From contig JAYKAV010003359.1 of NCBI GenBank assembly GCA_035582835.1, positions 62,001 through 126,000 of the forward strand: a stretch of DNA of 64,000 nt, written 5' to 3'. The DNA comes from Phoebastria nigripes. Taxonomy: Eukaryota; Chordata; Aves; Procellariiformes; Diomedeidae. Made by a program: the position numbers and the translations under genes. Each line of letters starts with the position of its first letter. The stretch's first letter is position 1. The notes under the pieces were generated by a model. It was not told the DNA's origin. It ran no database searches and saw nothing but the letters and a program-made list of their open reading frames with translations. Shown here piece after piece: positions 26,101 to 38,665 of this stretch.

Positions 26101-29100
26101 CTGCTCTGCGCTCTGTCCCTCAGCGTAGTCACAGGCAAGCTCCAGGAGGTTTTGCTAAATCCTCCATCACATTTCCTCCGCCAGAGCCCACAAAAGGAAC
26201 AGCGGGAAGGAACACATACCCGTAACTCATCACCCCAACTCTCAGCCTGGGATACAAACATTAATCCACCTTCAGCTGTGACCACAAGCTCTCTGCAGCC
26301 ACCCCTGGCCAGGGTGCAGAGGACACAGCCACTGAGCTACCAGGAAGCCCTTGGACGCTCCCCTGCCACCTCCTACAAAACCAGCAGTGACACACACTCT
26401 TCAGATGGGTCAGGCATGAGAGTCTCCCTGCAGAAGAATGAGCTGTAGCACTGCTCCCGACTTGGGCAACTCAGTGTCGGGCCCCTGTGAAAACAAAACT
26501 AGATGGCATTTTGGCAAGTCAGAGAAGGTCAGCGGAAAGGGAGAAAAAGCTGCTGCACAACAGCCCCAGTGAGGAACAGCGTTGCACTCTTTGTCCGAAT
26601 TTCTGATTTTATCAGATTATGCCACAGTGTTAACATTGTTTATGGCCCTATTTTGTGTCTGTGAATCACCCACTCCCAGAGACTCTTCCTCCACCCCAGT
26701 TTATAAATAGCACCACATACAGAATGGAGTTTGTAAGGCAAAGGAGACTTGCCGAAACAAAATAATGTATATCGAGCTGACAAAAATCTTTCAAAAGCCT
26801 TTCTCATTTATTTATAGTGCTGGCTAGACAGGCAGATTCCCACATTTTGTAAACCGTGTAGGTCACTATCTCCATTGCTCATTCACAAACAATTCTGCTA
26901 ATAAAAAAAAAATCCCTCCGGTTACAACTGAACTTATTCCCCAGCACACTGCTTCTTGGCACATGCCTTTTGAAAAGAAAGATTTTAAAATAAGCAATAT
27001 TATGTATTTTTCCTATTTGAAGGCAACATATGCCTAGACCATGATAAGATAATACGACATTATTTATATATCTGGAGACATTCAGACTTTGCAACCAACC
27101 TCTTGGAGCTCTATCAGTACCAGATAAGTAATTTTCTACCGTGTCATAGCAGACTGTGACATTTCCACAGATTGTATTTTCATAGGAAAATACATTCTCG
27201 TTTGTAAGCGTAAAACACATCAAGGGTTTTTTAATTCCTTCTTTTCTCCAGGAACCATTTGCTTGCAGTGGGAAATTCACAGCACTATCATCCAGATAAC
27301 AAAGCAGAGAAAGAGATATGCGACCAAAAGCTTCAGGGAACAGTTTCCTGGAGCCCAAACACACATGACACCTTGTTGAGCCAACACATAACCAGCCGTA
27401 ACCCCTGGGATCCAAACAAGCAAAGCCTGGGTATTAGAGAAACCCAAATTCCCCATCAGATGGGCTGGATGGAAAGTGAGCTACCAGGCTCCACTTTGGC
27501 AAGGAAAACCTTCAGTGCTGGTGCTCAACCCCAGGCAACTCATCCCCATCTTTCCATCCCCACACTCGGACGTATTTGCAACGCATCAACTTGACACCAG
27601 AGAAGGATCTGGACCGGATACACGCCAGCCTAGCAAGGGACTGCTGAGCTCATAAACGCCCACGTCAAACCCACACTTGCAAATATACACCATTACAATG
27701 CCCCCACCAGTCACCCAGCCCTGTTTACCAGGCAGTCACATCAACACTAGTGATGCTGGGGCTGGAAGAAGCCCTTGATTTTTCTACCAGTCGCAGAGAT
27801 GCGGGTACACAAAATGCCTGTGAAAAGACATCCTGCCCAGATCGATTTAACAGAAACAGAAGAACCACTGAAATAACACTGGCATGTTCTATTGATAAAA
27901 TTCCTTGTAAGTGCCTAAGGTGAAAGCATTCCAGTACTTCTCCATTTGATTCACCAATTTTTTTCCCTGCATTTAATCACATTTTTTTGTCAAGCTAATG
28001 GTTCCTTAATCAGTCGTAGAAGTTAAAACCTGCTATAACAAGGCTCCTCTTTAAACACAAAGGACGAATAAAACAATGCACTCAAATGCATATTTCAGGA
28101 ATAGTTAAATGTATTAATATTGTGGCTCTTTTTTGTTAGTTTGTAGACTCAACAAAAATCAGCTGTTTATAATCTTAATAAAAAAGGAAAATACCAGTGC
28201 CTGGAAAATATCACCGTAAGTCTGGACATCATTTAAGCCAAGTACACGTCTTTTTTTTTTTTTAATTCTCCTACTGCTTATCTCAACACACAGTTCCTTT
28301 TCCTTTAGCCTCTTTCAAACAATACTTGATACTAAACAAATAAAACTAAATACCAAAATAAATTATTTCTCACTAAAGGCTCATTTCTTCTCTCCTGTTC
28401 TACATTCACAAACATATACACATCACATAGTCACATAGATATATACACACACACTTACATACTTGAACTGGCTAATGCTACTAAAAGTATCGTATGATCT
28501 TACAGTTACACAAAAGCTGACTAGTATTAAACATGACTTTCTGGCAGAAAGAGAAAACAAGAGTAGAGTCTTCTTGCAATTAGATAGCAGCACTGAAATT
28601 CAGAAAGTCCGAGCTGTGTGTCATCAGTTCACTGCGTTACTTCAGACTCTCATGCCTTGTTCTCCACATTCATGAACAGAAGCTTTCCTGGGGGTGTCAA
28701 TACATTGATCTTCATTATCACTCTGAAATACTGACCAAAGGACTTACAGAAGTAATATTTAACCTACCATAATCTCTTTCCATTTAAAGAATGTCTTTGT
28801 AATCACAATCTTTGGCAACATGCCTGATCAACACAGAGGGAACTATTAGATCATAAAATAGGACCATGACATGATAACAACGATGGGGATCTCCCACGTA
28901 AGTTCTCATGCACACAAAGGGGAAACAACTCGGAATCAGGGAGGAAAAAGAAATTTAATTAGAGATGACTGAAAAGCGAGGCATATGGTTCACAGGAATT
29001 TTTGCTTCCAGTTAAAACACCCTCCTCCTCCTAGGCAAACTAAATAAATACAAATTAAAACAAAACTATTCTGTGACATGTATATGCAAAAACGAAGACA

Positions 29101-30500
29101 AGCATGACAGAAAATTTGGGTGGAAGCTGCGCCATATACCATGTGCAATTACAATCCAAGTTCTGCACCAAACACTATTTTGTCACTATACTACACAGGC
29201 ATTTATTCCTCCCCATCATCACTGCATGTAACTATCCATTTCCCCCACATTACTAAAACCCATTCCACCCACATACCTAAAATTTGACTTGAGGTGTGGG
29301 CAGAAAAGGAAAGGGGGAGAGAGAAAGGTGTAAAGAACAGGACTGAATTTTAGAGATAGACTTTTTAAAAGAGAAATCATACTCTAAAGTTTCATATTGA
29401 TAAAAATGCTAAAATATGAAAACAGACATGTTTCTAAAATAATATATAACAGGGAACAGGGTAAAAGATGGGGTCATTAGGGAAGGATTTGCAATCAAAA
29501 AGACTGACAAATTGTAATTATGAAAATACAGAGAAGACTCAAGAAAACTGGATACATTTGATTTAGAAATGAGTAAATCGCTATGCCAAAGACCGTCCAC
29601 GCTTGCATTAAGAAAACTCAAAGATTTTACAGAAGGGGTGGAGCTTTCACCTACTTTAAGTTATAACAGGATTATTTGGCCCAGAGAAAGGAGAATTTAG
29701 GGAGGAAAGGTTGCGACACTGGGCTGTGGCACAGCTCTGCCGGGGCAGCCCCTCTCAGGTGCACTCGGAGATTTCACCAAAGCATTGCCACAGTGACTGC
29801 TATAACTGAGGACGCTCATGCACACTGTGCATCCAAAACCACAGAGCTCGGCTGGGGATGAACTCCTGCAGTAAGACGAGAGGGAGAAGTAGGAATAGCA
29901 GTTTTCTATGGAAGGGAGGAAGGCACCAATGCCCTGAAAATCAAGGCCAACTAGTTAAATGAGAAGTCTGAATGGTAATACCACAGGGTGTAATGTGACA
30001 TTGCCCAGAATTTCCTAACAGAAGACCCCTTTTCATTTGCTCATTACTTACCCCAAGTCCTTCAGTTTGGAGGGAAATTTTTAAGACTATGTGCCAGCAT
30101 CTGGCTAAATATATCTACTTAATTATGAAATGTTGGAGCCAAAACACTTTAAAACATTGAGAAAATGAGAATGAGGGGAAACATGTTGCTATGCCATTAC
30201 TGAACACCCCAGTGACCTTCTTTCCTTCTTATGGTCTGCAAGAAATGGACTTCCCCTGACCCCTTCAGTCCGCCCTTCACTAACATAGCCTTTGCCATCG
30301 CTGGGAAAAACTTACATACATCAGAAACACTTGGGATATCAAAATAAGAAGTCCTAACTGACTGGTGCCTACTGGAGCCTTTGCAGAACTGGAGCAGAGG
30401 GGAATAAATGCAGCATAAAGCTACTTCGAGAACAACTAAGCTAAATCAAGCACTGAAAGATGCTCTGTAAGCAACCGTAACCATCCTATACATGGAAGGA
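20160..30500. other. Non-coding stretch, presumed intron
   Basis: No recognisable gene, repeat family or CpG island. It holds the (CAAA)n tract at 25.4 kb, a short CA run near 28.44 kb and the 178-codon minus-strand frame at 26879-27415 discussed in the findings. Confidence 0.55.
25435..25483 (+). repeat. (CAAA)n microsatellite with A/C-rich extension
   Basis: About five to six CAAA units are followed by longer A runs broken by C. Confidence 0.8.
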
Positions 30501-30880
30501 GAAGACGACTGGGAAAGAGGAAGGATGGGGAAAAATGAGGTGAAATAACCAGACGACACATGTAAGGAAGGTGCATGGGAAGGCAGGGAAAGGGGAGCAG
30601 GGAACTGAACAGGATAGCACAGCAGGAGGTGAAGGCTCTACCAGCCAGGGGTGCATTACCATGGCACCTGAGTACAGCAGGCCCTGCAATGAATGGTACC
30701 CAGGCTCAGCCCAGGGGTAGGATCACCAGCCATGTCTGTAGTGATGAGGTAGGTCCAAGGTCAAGCCAGAAAGCTGACCCTATGGGACAGGATCCTGGTC
30801 AGCAGGGCACCCAGTGGGTCACCTTACCAGGCACCTGCTCAGCTGCAATGCCCCCACAACCCAGTTGGGCAGGCTCTCAC

Positions 30881-31034
30881 CTCAGCTTGAAAGTTGCTCC
30901 AAAATCAAAGCGGGGGGAACACACTTCCTGGCAAGGCTGTATAGGGGGAGCTGCACAGGGACGTCCTCCATCTTCATCGCAAAACGCATCCGGGCAAGCT
31001 GAAGTTTCTCCAACAGCTCCCTCTGATGAGGAGG
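30881..31034 (-). CDS. Possible 154-nt internal exon with a Cys-rich reading frame
   Basis: The segment has typical exon length. Its acceptor follows a fair pyrimidine stretch (GCCTTTGCTCAGTGCTAG) and its donor is excellent (TGAG followed by GTGAGAG). One frame, entering in phase 1 and leaving in phase 2, is open throughout and carries five cysteines (ACPDAFC, RPC, QPC, EVC), as in a disulfide-bonded extracellular domain. A second frame is open for 50 codons (begins PPHQRELLEKLQ) and stops one base before the donor. The plus strand is open here too, which reflects local GC richness and weakens the case. Phase 1 entry needs an intervening exon after exon 1. A fragment of an old repeat is the main alternative. 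Confidence 0.25.
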
Positions 31035-33666
31035 CTAGCACTGAGCAAAGGCAGCTAAACATGGTGAGGGAGAGAAGAGTGTGCGCCCTGGGCCCTGCCT
31101 CTATCCTTCGGAAAGGGGCAGATTAAAGTCAAACGGGCAGCTTTAATTCCAACACTTCCTAGCTTTTCAGAGATGGATTTTGCAGCCATAGAAATGTTCC
31201 CTAAATACAGACTGTGTGCTTGCACATGTGCATGCTTAAAATAACACACATTCAGGCATTTCAGAACAGAGACTACCTTCCTATGCATTTTCACAACAAG
31301 CAAGGTAACCCCACTCTTAGCGAGGGAGCTTTGAGCAACACCCTGAAGTATATATATAAGCAAACAGTAATACCTATCACATCCTCCCCTCAATAGCAGT
31401 AACCGTAGAGACTGAAGACTTTGCTACTGTGTAGTGCAGCAGATGAATCAGACAGGCTCACTCCTCCTTAAGCTCTCAGATGATCATGGTTTTGACCATC
31501 AGCAGACACCGATTATCATCACCTCATTGTAAGCAGCATACAGCTGGTAACCTCATGTAGCAGGAGCCTGCAAATTCAACACTAGCTGTCTAGAAATGCC
31601 TTCTATCACTTTTAGGCAGTATCCAAATTACAGGGGATAGTGTCATATTATCACAGCTGTCAAGTGTGCAAAGGTCTGTGGGTGGGGGGCTGAATTTTAC
31701 CTTTCTCTCATTTCAGGAAGGGATGTCTCATCCCAACAGGATCTAATTAAAAAGAAGGAGGTGGACTGATCAGTTTTATTTCAGAGATGAATATGGTTCA
31801 GGTCTATGTAATGAAACAGCACATACTTGGGCACTGCTTCAACAGTTGATATACGCTGTTAACTTACGTAGGCTACAGCAGTCTTGCTCCTCATGTACAC
31901 TCTGTGTTGACTCATCATCCTCCCCCAACAACCTACTTCCTTTTCTTTAGAAACTTGTCTTTGCTTTTGGTTTCATAGAGATGGACATGATGAAAGAGTG
32001 CTTATGCCCCAAACTCAGTTAGCCTCTCGTACGCTTGCTTTTCCATGTCCTCCTCAGCTGTACCCACACACGGTTCTCGTTTAGCTCCCTTCATTGCATT
32101 AAAGCAGGGACAGGAACATCTCAAATTAGAGTCCTCCAAACACCACCCAATACATACAAACCACAGACTGCCCACAAGACCAGTCACTGCATTATGGGTC
32201 ATCCAGAAACAAACCGTGGGTTTTCTTCCTCAGCAAAAAGAAGCATTTGCTGTGCAATCAAAGGCAACAATTGGGTTTGTTTCAGTTATGTACAATACAC
32301 ACAGTTTGGAGCTTGAACAGCCTGATGGTAGCTATTTACAAAGCAGACATTTTACCAGCATACTGATCTTTGCACCATTTCAATATAACGGGTGTTACCT
32401 GTAGCCCTGACTTCTCAACAGGATCTGCACAGCCATGTACCATCCCTTCATAGGGTTGGAGGTACAGTTTGCTCCCCAGCATCCCGATCCCTCTCTCTGC
32501 TCCCACTTGCTCCAAGTAGCTGTTTCACAACTCAGACTTGCTCCATGACGTGCCAAGCATCCAGGATGAAATTCGCTGTCCCGCTAGATTTGTACTGCCT
32601 CAATCACACTCCTACCCCCTTTTCCTGAGCACTCGAGTGGTTTACCACAGGCTGCCCTGTGTCTAGAGGTGAATGTCTAACTCACAGCACAAGAAACCCN
32701 TCCCCATCTGTGCCTGATGTAAGGAACACCTTTCCTATCTACAAACCTGCCAAGAATTAACCAATTCACTTAGAGAAGAAAGGGATGAGACCTCACAACC
32801 CAGCTTTTGTCTGATTTAGAACCCATTCATGACCAAAAAGGAATACTGTATTCACAGAATACAGGAAGTTGTGCGAGGGAAGCTTTTTTCCCCTCCAGCT
32901 CTCATTTTTGACACAGTTTGTAAGCAGAAGTGAATCCTGGTGGAGACAGATGTGGTGGGGTACTATGTTGACTTCCTACATGCACCTGGCGACTGAGAAA
33001 GATTTCTTTTTTGAAGTCATTGCCAGAGGTCCTAACCCCATCAAGATTCCTTGGTACTAGCCATATACAAAGGCACAACATCCCATTGCATTTACAACCT
33101 CCAGGTCACAAAACACAATCAGTGCAACAAGGGGGATGACAGTGTGAAGAGAAGGTGTGAGGGGCTGCAGGTGAGCAGCTCCTGTGTCCTCATACAAATC
33201 TTGACAGCACAACCTACTGCAAGTCCTAAAACTTCTAAGTCATTAACTTAATCTTCAAAACTCTAGCAGGATTTCAGAAGTCCTACAGACTCCCTGGAAG
33301 ATGGAGCAGCAAACGTCTGACTTCAGGAGAGCAAAAAGTAAGAGGCCTTTGCTCAAAAGGGAAACTGAAATTTGGCAGTATCTTATCTCCTATCTTTTCC
33401 ACACATTTCTACAGGAGTAGAAAAAACGTTCAGCTGACCAGTTTTCACTGCAAATCTCAGATTAACATAACTGGAATGAATTTTGATGCAAACTGAAGAC
33501 AGTAGTGACAAATACCGCATGTAGCAATGACTCTGAATAAACGTCTGCACATGAGATATCTGTTTTCTTTTTCACATCCCCTTTTTTTCTAAAAAAAATT
33601 AATTCAGAAGAGAGCAGAGGCAACTAGGGTAGCCAATTTGCAGGAACAGGAGTGCAGGGGACTCAC

Positions 33667-33738
33667 ATCATCTGCAGCAACTGGTCTTTGGCAGAGTTGG
33701 GCATTGTAACTTACTATTCTTCTTACCTTGAAGAGGAG
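33667..33738 (-). CDS. Possible 72-nt internal exon, phase 0 to phase 0
   Basis: The acceptor is strong: a T-rich tract ending TTTATTTATTTTCCAG. The donor is GAT followed by GTGAGT. The 72-nt segment has a single open frame, beginning LLFKVRRIVSYN and ending CQRPVAADD. That frame starts and ends in phase 0, so it would splice in frame to the signal-peptide exon. A nested donor (AAG followed by GTAAGA at 33726-33721) would instead define a 12-nt microexon encoding LLFK. Decoy splice pairs are frequent in long introns, and an open frame of this length has roughly a one in four chance of arising in any given frame. I do not recognise the peptide. Confidence 0.25.
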
Positions 33739-34559
33739 CTGGAAAATAAATAAAAAGTAGCAACTGAGTCAGTTGTCATGAATAGCCTTAAACTTAGGCA
33801 TAGGAAGAATCACTGCACACACTGCCTACAAGCCAAACCATAAATGCACTGCACGGAATTTTGCACGTAAGCATAACCTATGGGGCACAGTGAAGGTTAT
33901 CAGAAATGACCTTCTGTCTGGTAACAGCACAGCAAGCAGGCAATGGATTTGCTAGGATGGAGTAGGGGCTGCTCTGTGAATCACCCAGAACTGCTGCTGG
34001 AGAAACAGCAGTCCCTTCCTGCAAGTCAAAAAGTAAAACAGTGCAAGTGAATGAAAAGGAGAAATTTTTTTTTTTGTAGGCTGCTCAAACTTTCAGAAAT
34101 TCAGATGAGAACTATTTTATTTGCACCTCTTAGATGAAGTCCTAACCATTTTCACCATAAAGAGAACTAGGCTCCGTTACCAGGAGATCGCTGGGGTGGA
34201 GAAGAGGGAAAAGTACACTCTGCAGTAAATAATTAGTAGCTCTGGCCTTCTGCTCACTCCTCCTGCAGCGTTATGCTTCGCACACTGAACCAGGAAATAG
34301 TTGAACATTTAAAAGTATGAAGACTGAGTCAGAAGACAATAGTTAAATACCAGTTAAACCACATACTGTAGGTCTGTCTTGTAGTACTGGGAAATGAGTA
34401 CTGCTTAAGGCTGTTCCAGAAATTGCATCCACCTGCAAATATTTGCTGCTGGCTAGAGCTCAGCACATATACTCTCACTAGCACTGTCAGTACTTTGCAA
34501 AATATCGCAGACAAGAAAGAAAAAGAAAGTTAGCTTAATACAGAGTACAATAAACTAAT

Positions 34560-34587
34560 TATATGCTTTAATCATCAAAAGCATATA
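34560..34587. repeat. 10-bp perfect inverted repeat beside a G/T tract
   Basis: tatatgcttt (34560-34569) and aaagcatata (34578-34587) pair perfectly over an 8-base loop. A G/T-only tract starts six bases later. Being AT-rich, the stem would be weak. Confidence 0.5.
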
Positions 34588-34593
34588 ACGCCT

Positions 34594-34644
34594 GGTTGGG
34601 GTTTGGTGGGTTTTTTTGGCGGGTTTTTTTTGTTTTGTTTTTTT
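34594..34644 (+). repeat. G/T-only low-complexity tract
   Basis: G runs of two to four alternate with T runs up to eight. A single C at 34620 interrupts the pattern. Confidence 0.75.
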
Positions 34645-36045
34645 AAAGCAGGTTATATGATTATAAAGTTAGTTAAGGATACAGCTGCTTTTTTCAAGCA
34701 TTTTAAGCTTTCAATTTCATGAATATAGAGAGCTAATTATTAGCTTCTTTAATGTGGATCTTTATGACGAGTGTATAGCAGAGATCAGAAATTACAATGT
34801 CACAGAGGAATCGGGCACACACTCACAATAAAAGCACAGAAGCAATTACACTTTCATTACATAGTCTCAAATCCACATAAAAAAATACATTGTGTTAAGG
34901 CATTTATATTTTAGATCAACTACCTTTCAGCAATAATGAAAAATCATTACAGCTGGAGAAAGACAACAAGAAGATAAAAATGCACTGACATGGTGCTGGA
35001 GGACATTGGCCATTAAAGTCTTATCTTATGAAGAAACAGCTAAACACTTTACAACAATATTTCATCTGTAACTGTTAAGCTGGAAAAGATGCCTGTTTCC
35101 AAATGGATTCAACACATAAAAGAGATTTTTTTTTCTTTTATTTGCTTCTGTTAATGGGCTAGCTTTTTTATTTGTAACTATCTCCTAGAAATTTTAACAT
35201 CTCCAAAGGCAAGTCCTTGATAAGTTACAGCCAAAGAAAAGTCTTCTTTCCTTTAACAGGGACAAAGGAGAGTATTGTTGAGATTTACTATATACATACA
35301 ATTACCTGCATTGTTATGGAGATTAAAGGACAACAGATCTAATTCCAGATCTTACAGCCTTGTCCTTTCCCATAATTATGTCTTAAAATTGGATTTCAGT
35401 TAACGCATTCATAATACCAATATCTACCAATGCTTTGCACGTACTTAGAGAGAGTTTCAATTATTTTAACACGCGTGTGGCAATACATTTAATTTATCAT
35501 CGATCATTCAAGTGAACAGGTTCAATTTAATAGTACCAATAAAGTGTGTTTTTTCAGTTGGTTGTAAGCAGAGTCTTAAAACTAGTACAAGGTTCATTAG
35601 AAAGAATAATTGGCTAGTCTATTAGTCACTTTAAAAAAAAAATGCAAAACAAACTTTCACAAAAATCTTCCCATTTTTTTTCTTCCATCTCAGAAATACT
35701 TCCAGAAATAGGATTTTGAACTGCAGAGAGATACTGAAGAAAGATAAAGAAAGTATTTTCATTCTGCAGATGTTAATGCTGCCCCTTTATCTCATGTGAG
35801 AGTATGTCAGTCTCCTTTCTTCAGCTGTGAGATACAACATCTATTGGAAACTCTGAGTTTAAAATACCAAGCCTGTGTCTGTGGCATCCACGGTATGCCA
35901 GCTAAAAAGGCCAGATCCTGACCTCAAAGCTGGGCTGCTTATTTCTCCCTGGTGCCCAGCTGCATGGAACTAGACCCTAGAGGTGAATTCCCCTCAAAGA
36001 ATTATGCAAGCCAAACCAAAGATAATGAACTTCCCCAAAGAAAGA

Positions 36046-36135
36046 GGTTTTTTGTTGGTTTTTTTGTTGTTGTTTTTGGTTTTGGTTTTTTTTGTTTGGT
36101 TTGGGTTTTTTTGGGTTTTTTTTTGGTTTTTTTTT
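36046..36135 (+). repeat. G/T-only low-complexity tract, the longest of its class
   Basis: Ninety bases contain only G and T, mostly TTTGG and TTTTGGG motifs. The low-complexity F/V/G-rich reading frame across it is not a gene. Confidence 0.8.
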
Positions 36136-38174
36136 CAGTTTTGTTGAAGATACACATTTACAAAGACTGCAGGAAGGAAACTGTGGCTATGCTTCTTGTA
36201 TTTCTCCTTTACAAAAAAAAAAGTATAAATCCATAGAGGGTGAAACCATCAAAGACCTCAGTTAACCAGGCACAGCCTACTTTGCCAAAAAATTGCGTCG
36301 GAATTGACCAGAGCAAGTACGTTTTTATTGGTATTCAACTCCAAGCGTAGTATTTGAAGAAGTAGCTGATCCTGCAAGGAGACTGAAAGAACACTAGAAT
36401 TTAGAAAGCATAATTCATGTAGCAGGAAAGCCATGAGCTGTCAATTCCCCAAATCCAAATTTGGTTATAAATGGGGGATTATAATATTTGCAGCGTCAAG
36501 AAGACATTAGAATTCCCATATCTGCTTTCACTGGAGAAAAATAATTAAAGAAAAAAAAATTTGATGACCTAAAAGGACCCTACCAATTTATCACTGTTCA
36601 TTTTATTTCCCCCTCGGTTTGAGGCATTTATAAGTATATAAAGTTCCTGCAGAATCAGAGAAAACAACTGAGCGTGATCACAAAAGGAGAAAAAAAAACA
36701 CAAAAAAAGCACAAAACTCCCTTATTAACACAATACAATTTTGCATATGTAAATTTGATGCCAGCCACAGGCACCCATTTTTTCCCTTCACACTGGTTTT
36801 CGTAACAAGTCACATTTTAATGTTTAAAAAGTACACCGAAACCATGGCATGCCTAATATTGTAATAAAACCACTGGCAAGGCTGAGTCAATCTCTTTTGA
36901 TGGTTCCACACTGCTACTTTCTGCTACGGTAAAACTACTAACGTGCGTTTCTTTCACCTGCATCCCAGAGGGCAACGGTGGAAGCCCTTCTCTTTCTCAG
37001 CCAAAGCTACATCTTGGTCTCAGAGAGAGATCATTTGCCCCAAATCCCTGCCAGCACAGAAAACTGGTCCCCTTTCCAATCAGGGCTATTCTTCCCAGAT
37101 GTCGCTAGTGGTGGAAGTCTCTTCTATTTTCAGCTGGACACTATTTACCACTCTAGCATCCTCCCTGCCCTTTCCAACTCAAAACGCATGGGTCACCTTG
37201 CACAACGACAAGCAGCAGAGCAAGTTTAGACAAATAAAGACAAAGATGCGATCCCTCTTACTATGAATTCAGACAGTAACTAACAAGTCATCTGTCCTTG
37301 AGCTGATACAGGCTGCGGCCAGATGAAGCCAACTAAATGAACTCTCACAATTTTCCCCTTTGCCCCTCTGTATCATGACATCTTTGGCAAAATTAAGTTC
37401 AAAGTTTCAAGGGAATGCTCTGGGAATCAGTTGGCTGAGCCGCTTTGGGCATGAGAAAACCCTAGGGAGGACAGGCAGCAAAAAGAAGTAACCTCCATTT
37501 ATCTGCAGGGACTATTGACATTGCAGGCACAACAAGCACCAGAGGGAGGCAGCAGGAAGCTTTCACAGTCCAAAACATCACAGATGGTGCCATGCTTTGC
37601 TGCATATGTAGGCTCACCTGCCCCAAAATGAAGCTGCACCCTTCTCTGGCCACAGCCTGCTGCCCCATCCTTTGCAGCATCCTCCTGTCTCACGAGGCAA
37701 TATAGTGCTCCCAAGCCAACCCTCCGGCTGGGCACCCACCTGCCCTTTGCATGGCTCTCTCCTTATTTCCAGGGACAGAGTTGGTAGAAATTGTAATTTG
37801 AAAATGAGGACTCAAAAGCAGATATGTAGAAATAGACTTGCTGTTCATGTGTGTATATAAGAAAATAAACAAGGAAGCTTATTAAAAATGCTCTAACTTA
37901 ACAGAATCCAAGTGCACAAGAGGAAATAATGAGAGAAAGCTCAGTCTAAGCTCCACGATGATGGGGAATGCAGAAACAAAAGTCACTGGCACTCCTGTGT
38001 GAAAACACCCTCCAGAGCCATGTCCCACTGCAGAGACGAACTATCAGCAAACAGAGCAAGATGCATAACATCATAACCTTGGCTAGGAGTCTTCATAGAT
38101 GTATGTAGAGTCCCCTATCTTACCACTCATCTACCAAGATATCCTAAAACCATGAATGATTCATCTTGATACTC

Positions 38175-38178
<4 letters not shown>

Positions 38179-38231
<53 letters not shown>

Positions 38232-38293
38232 AAACAAAAACAAAAAAAAAAACAACAAAAAAAAAACAAAACAAAAAAAAAAAAACAAACAAC
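38179..38293 (+). repeat. Long A-rich tract (A52 then A/C mix)
   Basis: Fifty-two consecutive A are followed by about 60 bases of A runs broken by single C. There is no recognisable retrotransposon body immediately 5' of it, so it is not clearly a retrocopy tail. The Phe-rich minus-strand frame here is an artefact. Long homopolymers are also prone to assembly error. Confidence 0.85.
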
Positions 38294-38626
38294 CCACTGA
38301 ACTAGTAAAAGCAGAGGCTTTCAAATATGCATTTAAACCCATCAGAACATGCCAAGCTACGATCCCCTGATGACCAGGGACAGGTTGAGCTTCTACAAAG
38401 CTGGTTTGCACAAATAACCCCTCTTTAGGGAGCACTCCCGTTCAGGCTAGGTTCAACCCAACTCCTTGCAAGCTGGCAGACAAAAATACCCTATCAAAAT
38501 ATTGCCAAAAGGAAGTAAGGAATTAATCTGAGAATGCACCTAATCACAGAGCCAGCTGTGTTTTAGATACAAACTATAAAATCCTAACAAGGAAAAGCTC
38601 CCAGGCACTTAAGTTCCTCCTCTCAC

Positions 38627-38665
38627 CTGGGCTGTGATGGGAGAGAGGGCTCCAGCACCTTCGGG
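38627..38665 (-). CDS. Possible 39-nt internal exon (low confidence)
   Basis: On the minus strand the segment is bounded by a moderate acceptor (GGGTCTTTTCTGAG) and a strong donor (CCCAG followed by GTGAGAGG). Its length is 3n, and in phase 0 it reads PEGAGALSPITAQ, which would join exon 1 in frame. All three frames are open, so the open frame carries little weight. A second AG, only five bases before the donor, is preceded by a better pyrimidine run and competes with this acceptor. No family is recognised. Confidence 0.15.

Noticed and set aside
29284..29294. 11-nt microexon candidate behind a very long pyrimidine tract on the minus strand
   Set aside because: The length is not a multiple of three and the exon would be below normal recognition size. 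The pyrimidine tract alone is weak evidence.
30575..31126. 183-codon plus-strand frame, the longest besides the CpG island
   Set aside because: No domain, biased Gly/Ser/Pro/Gln composition, no splice or promoter support. It overlaps open frames on both strands because the local sequence is GC-rich.
38127..38435. 102-codon minus-strand frame with a long Phe run
   Set aside because: The Phe run is poly(A) read on the opposite strand.
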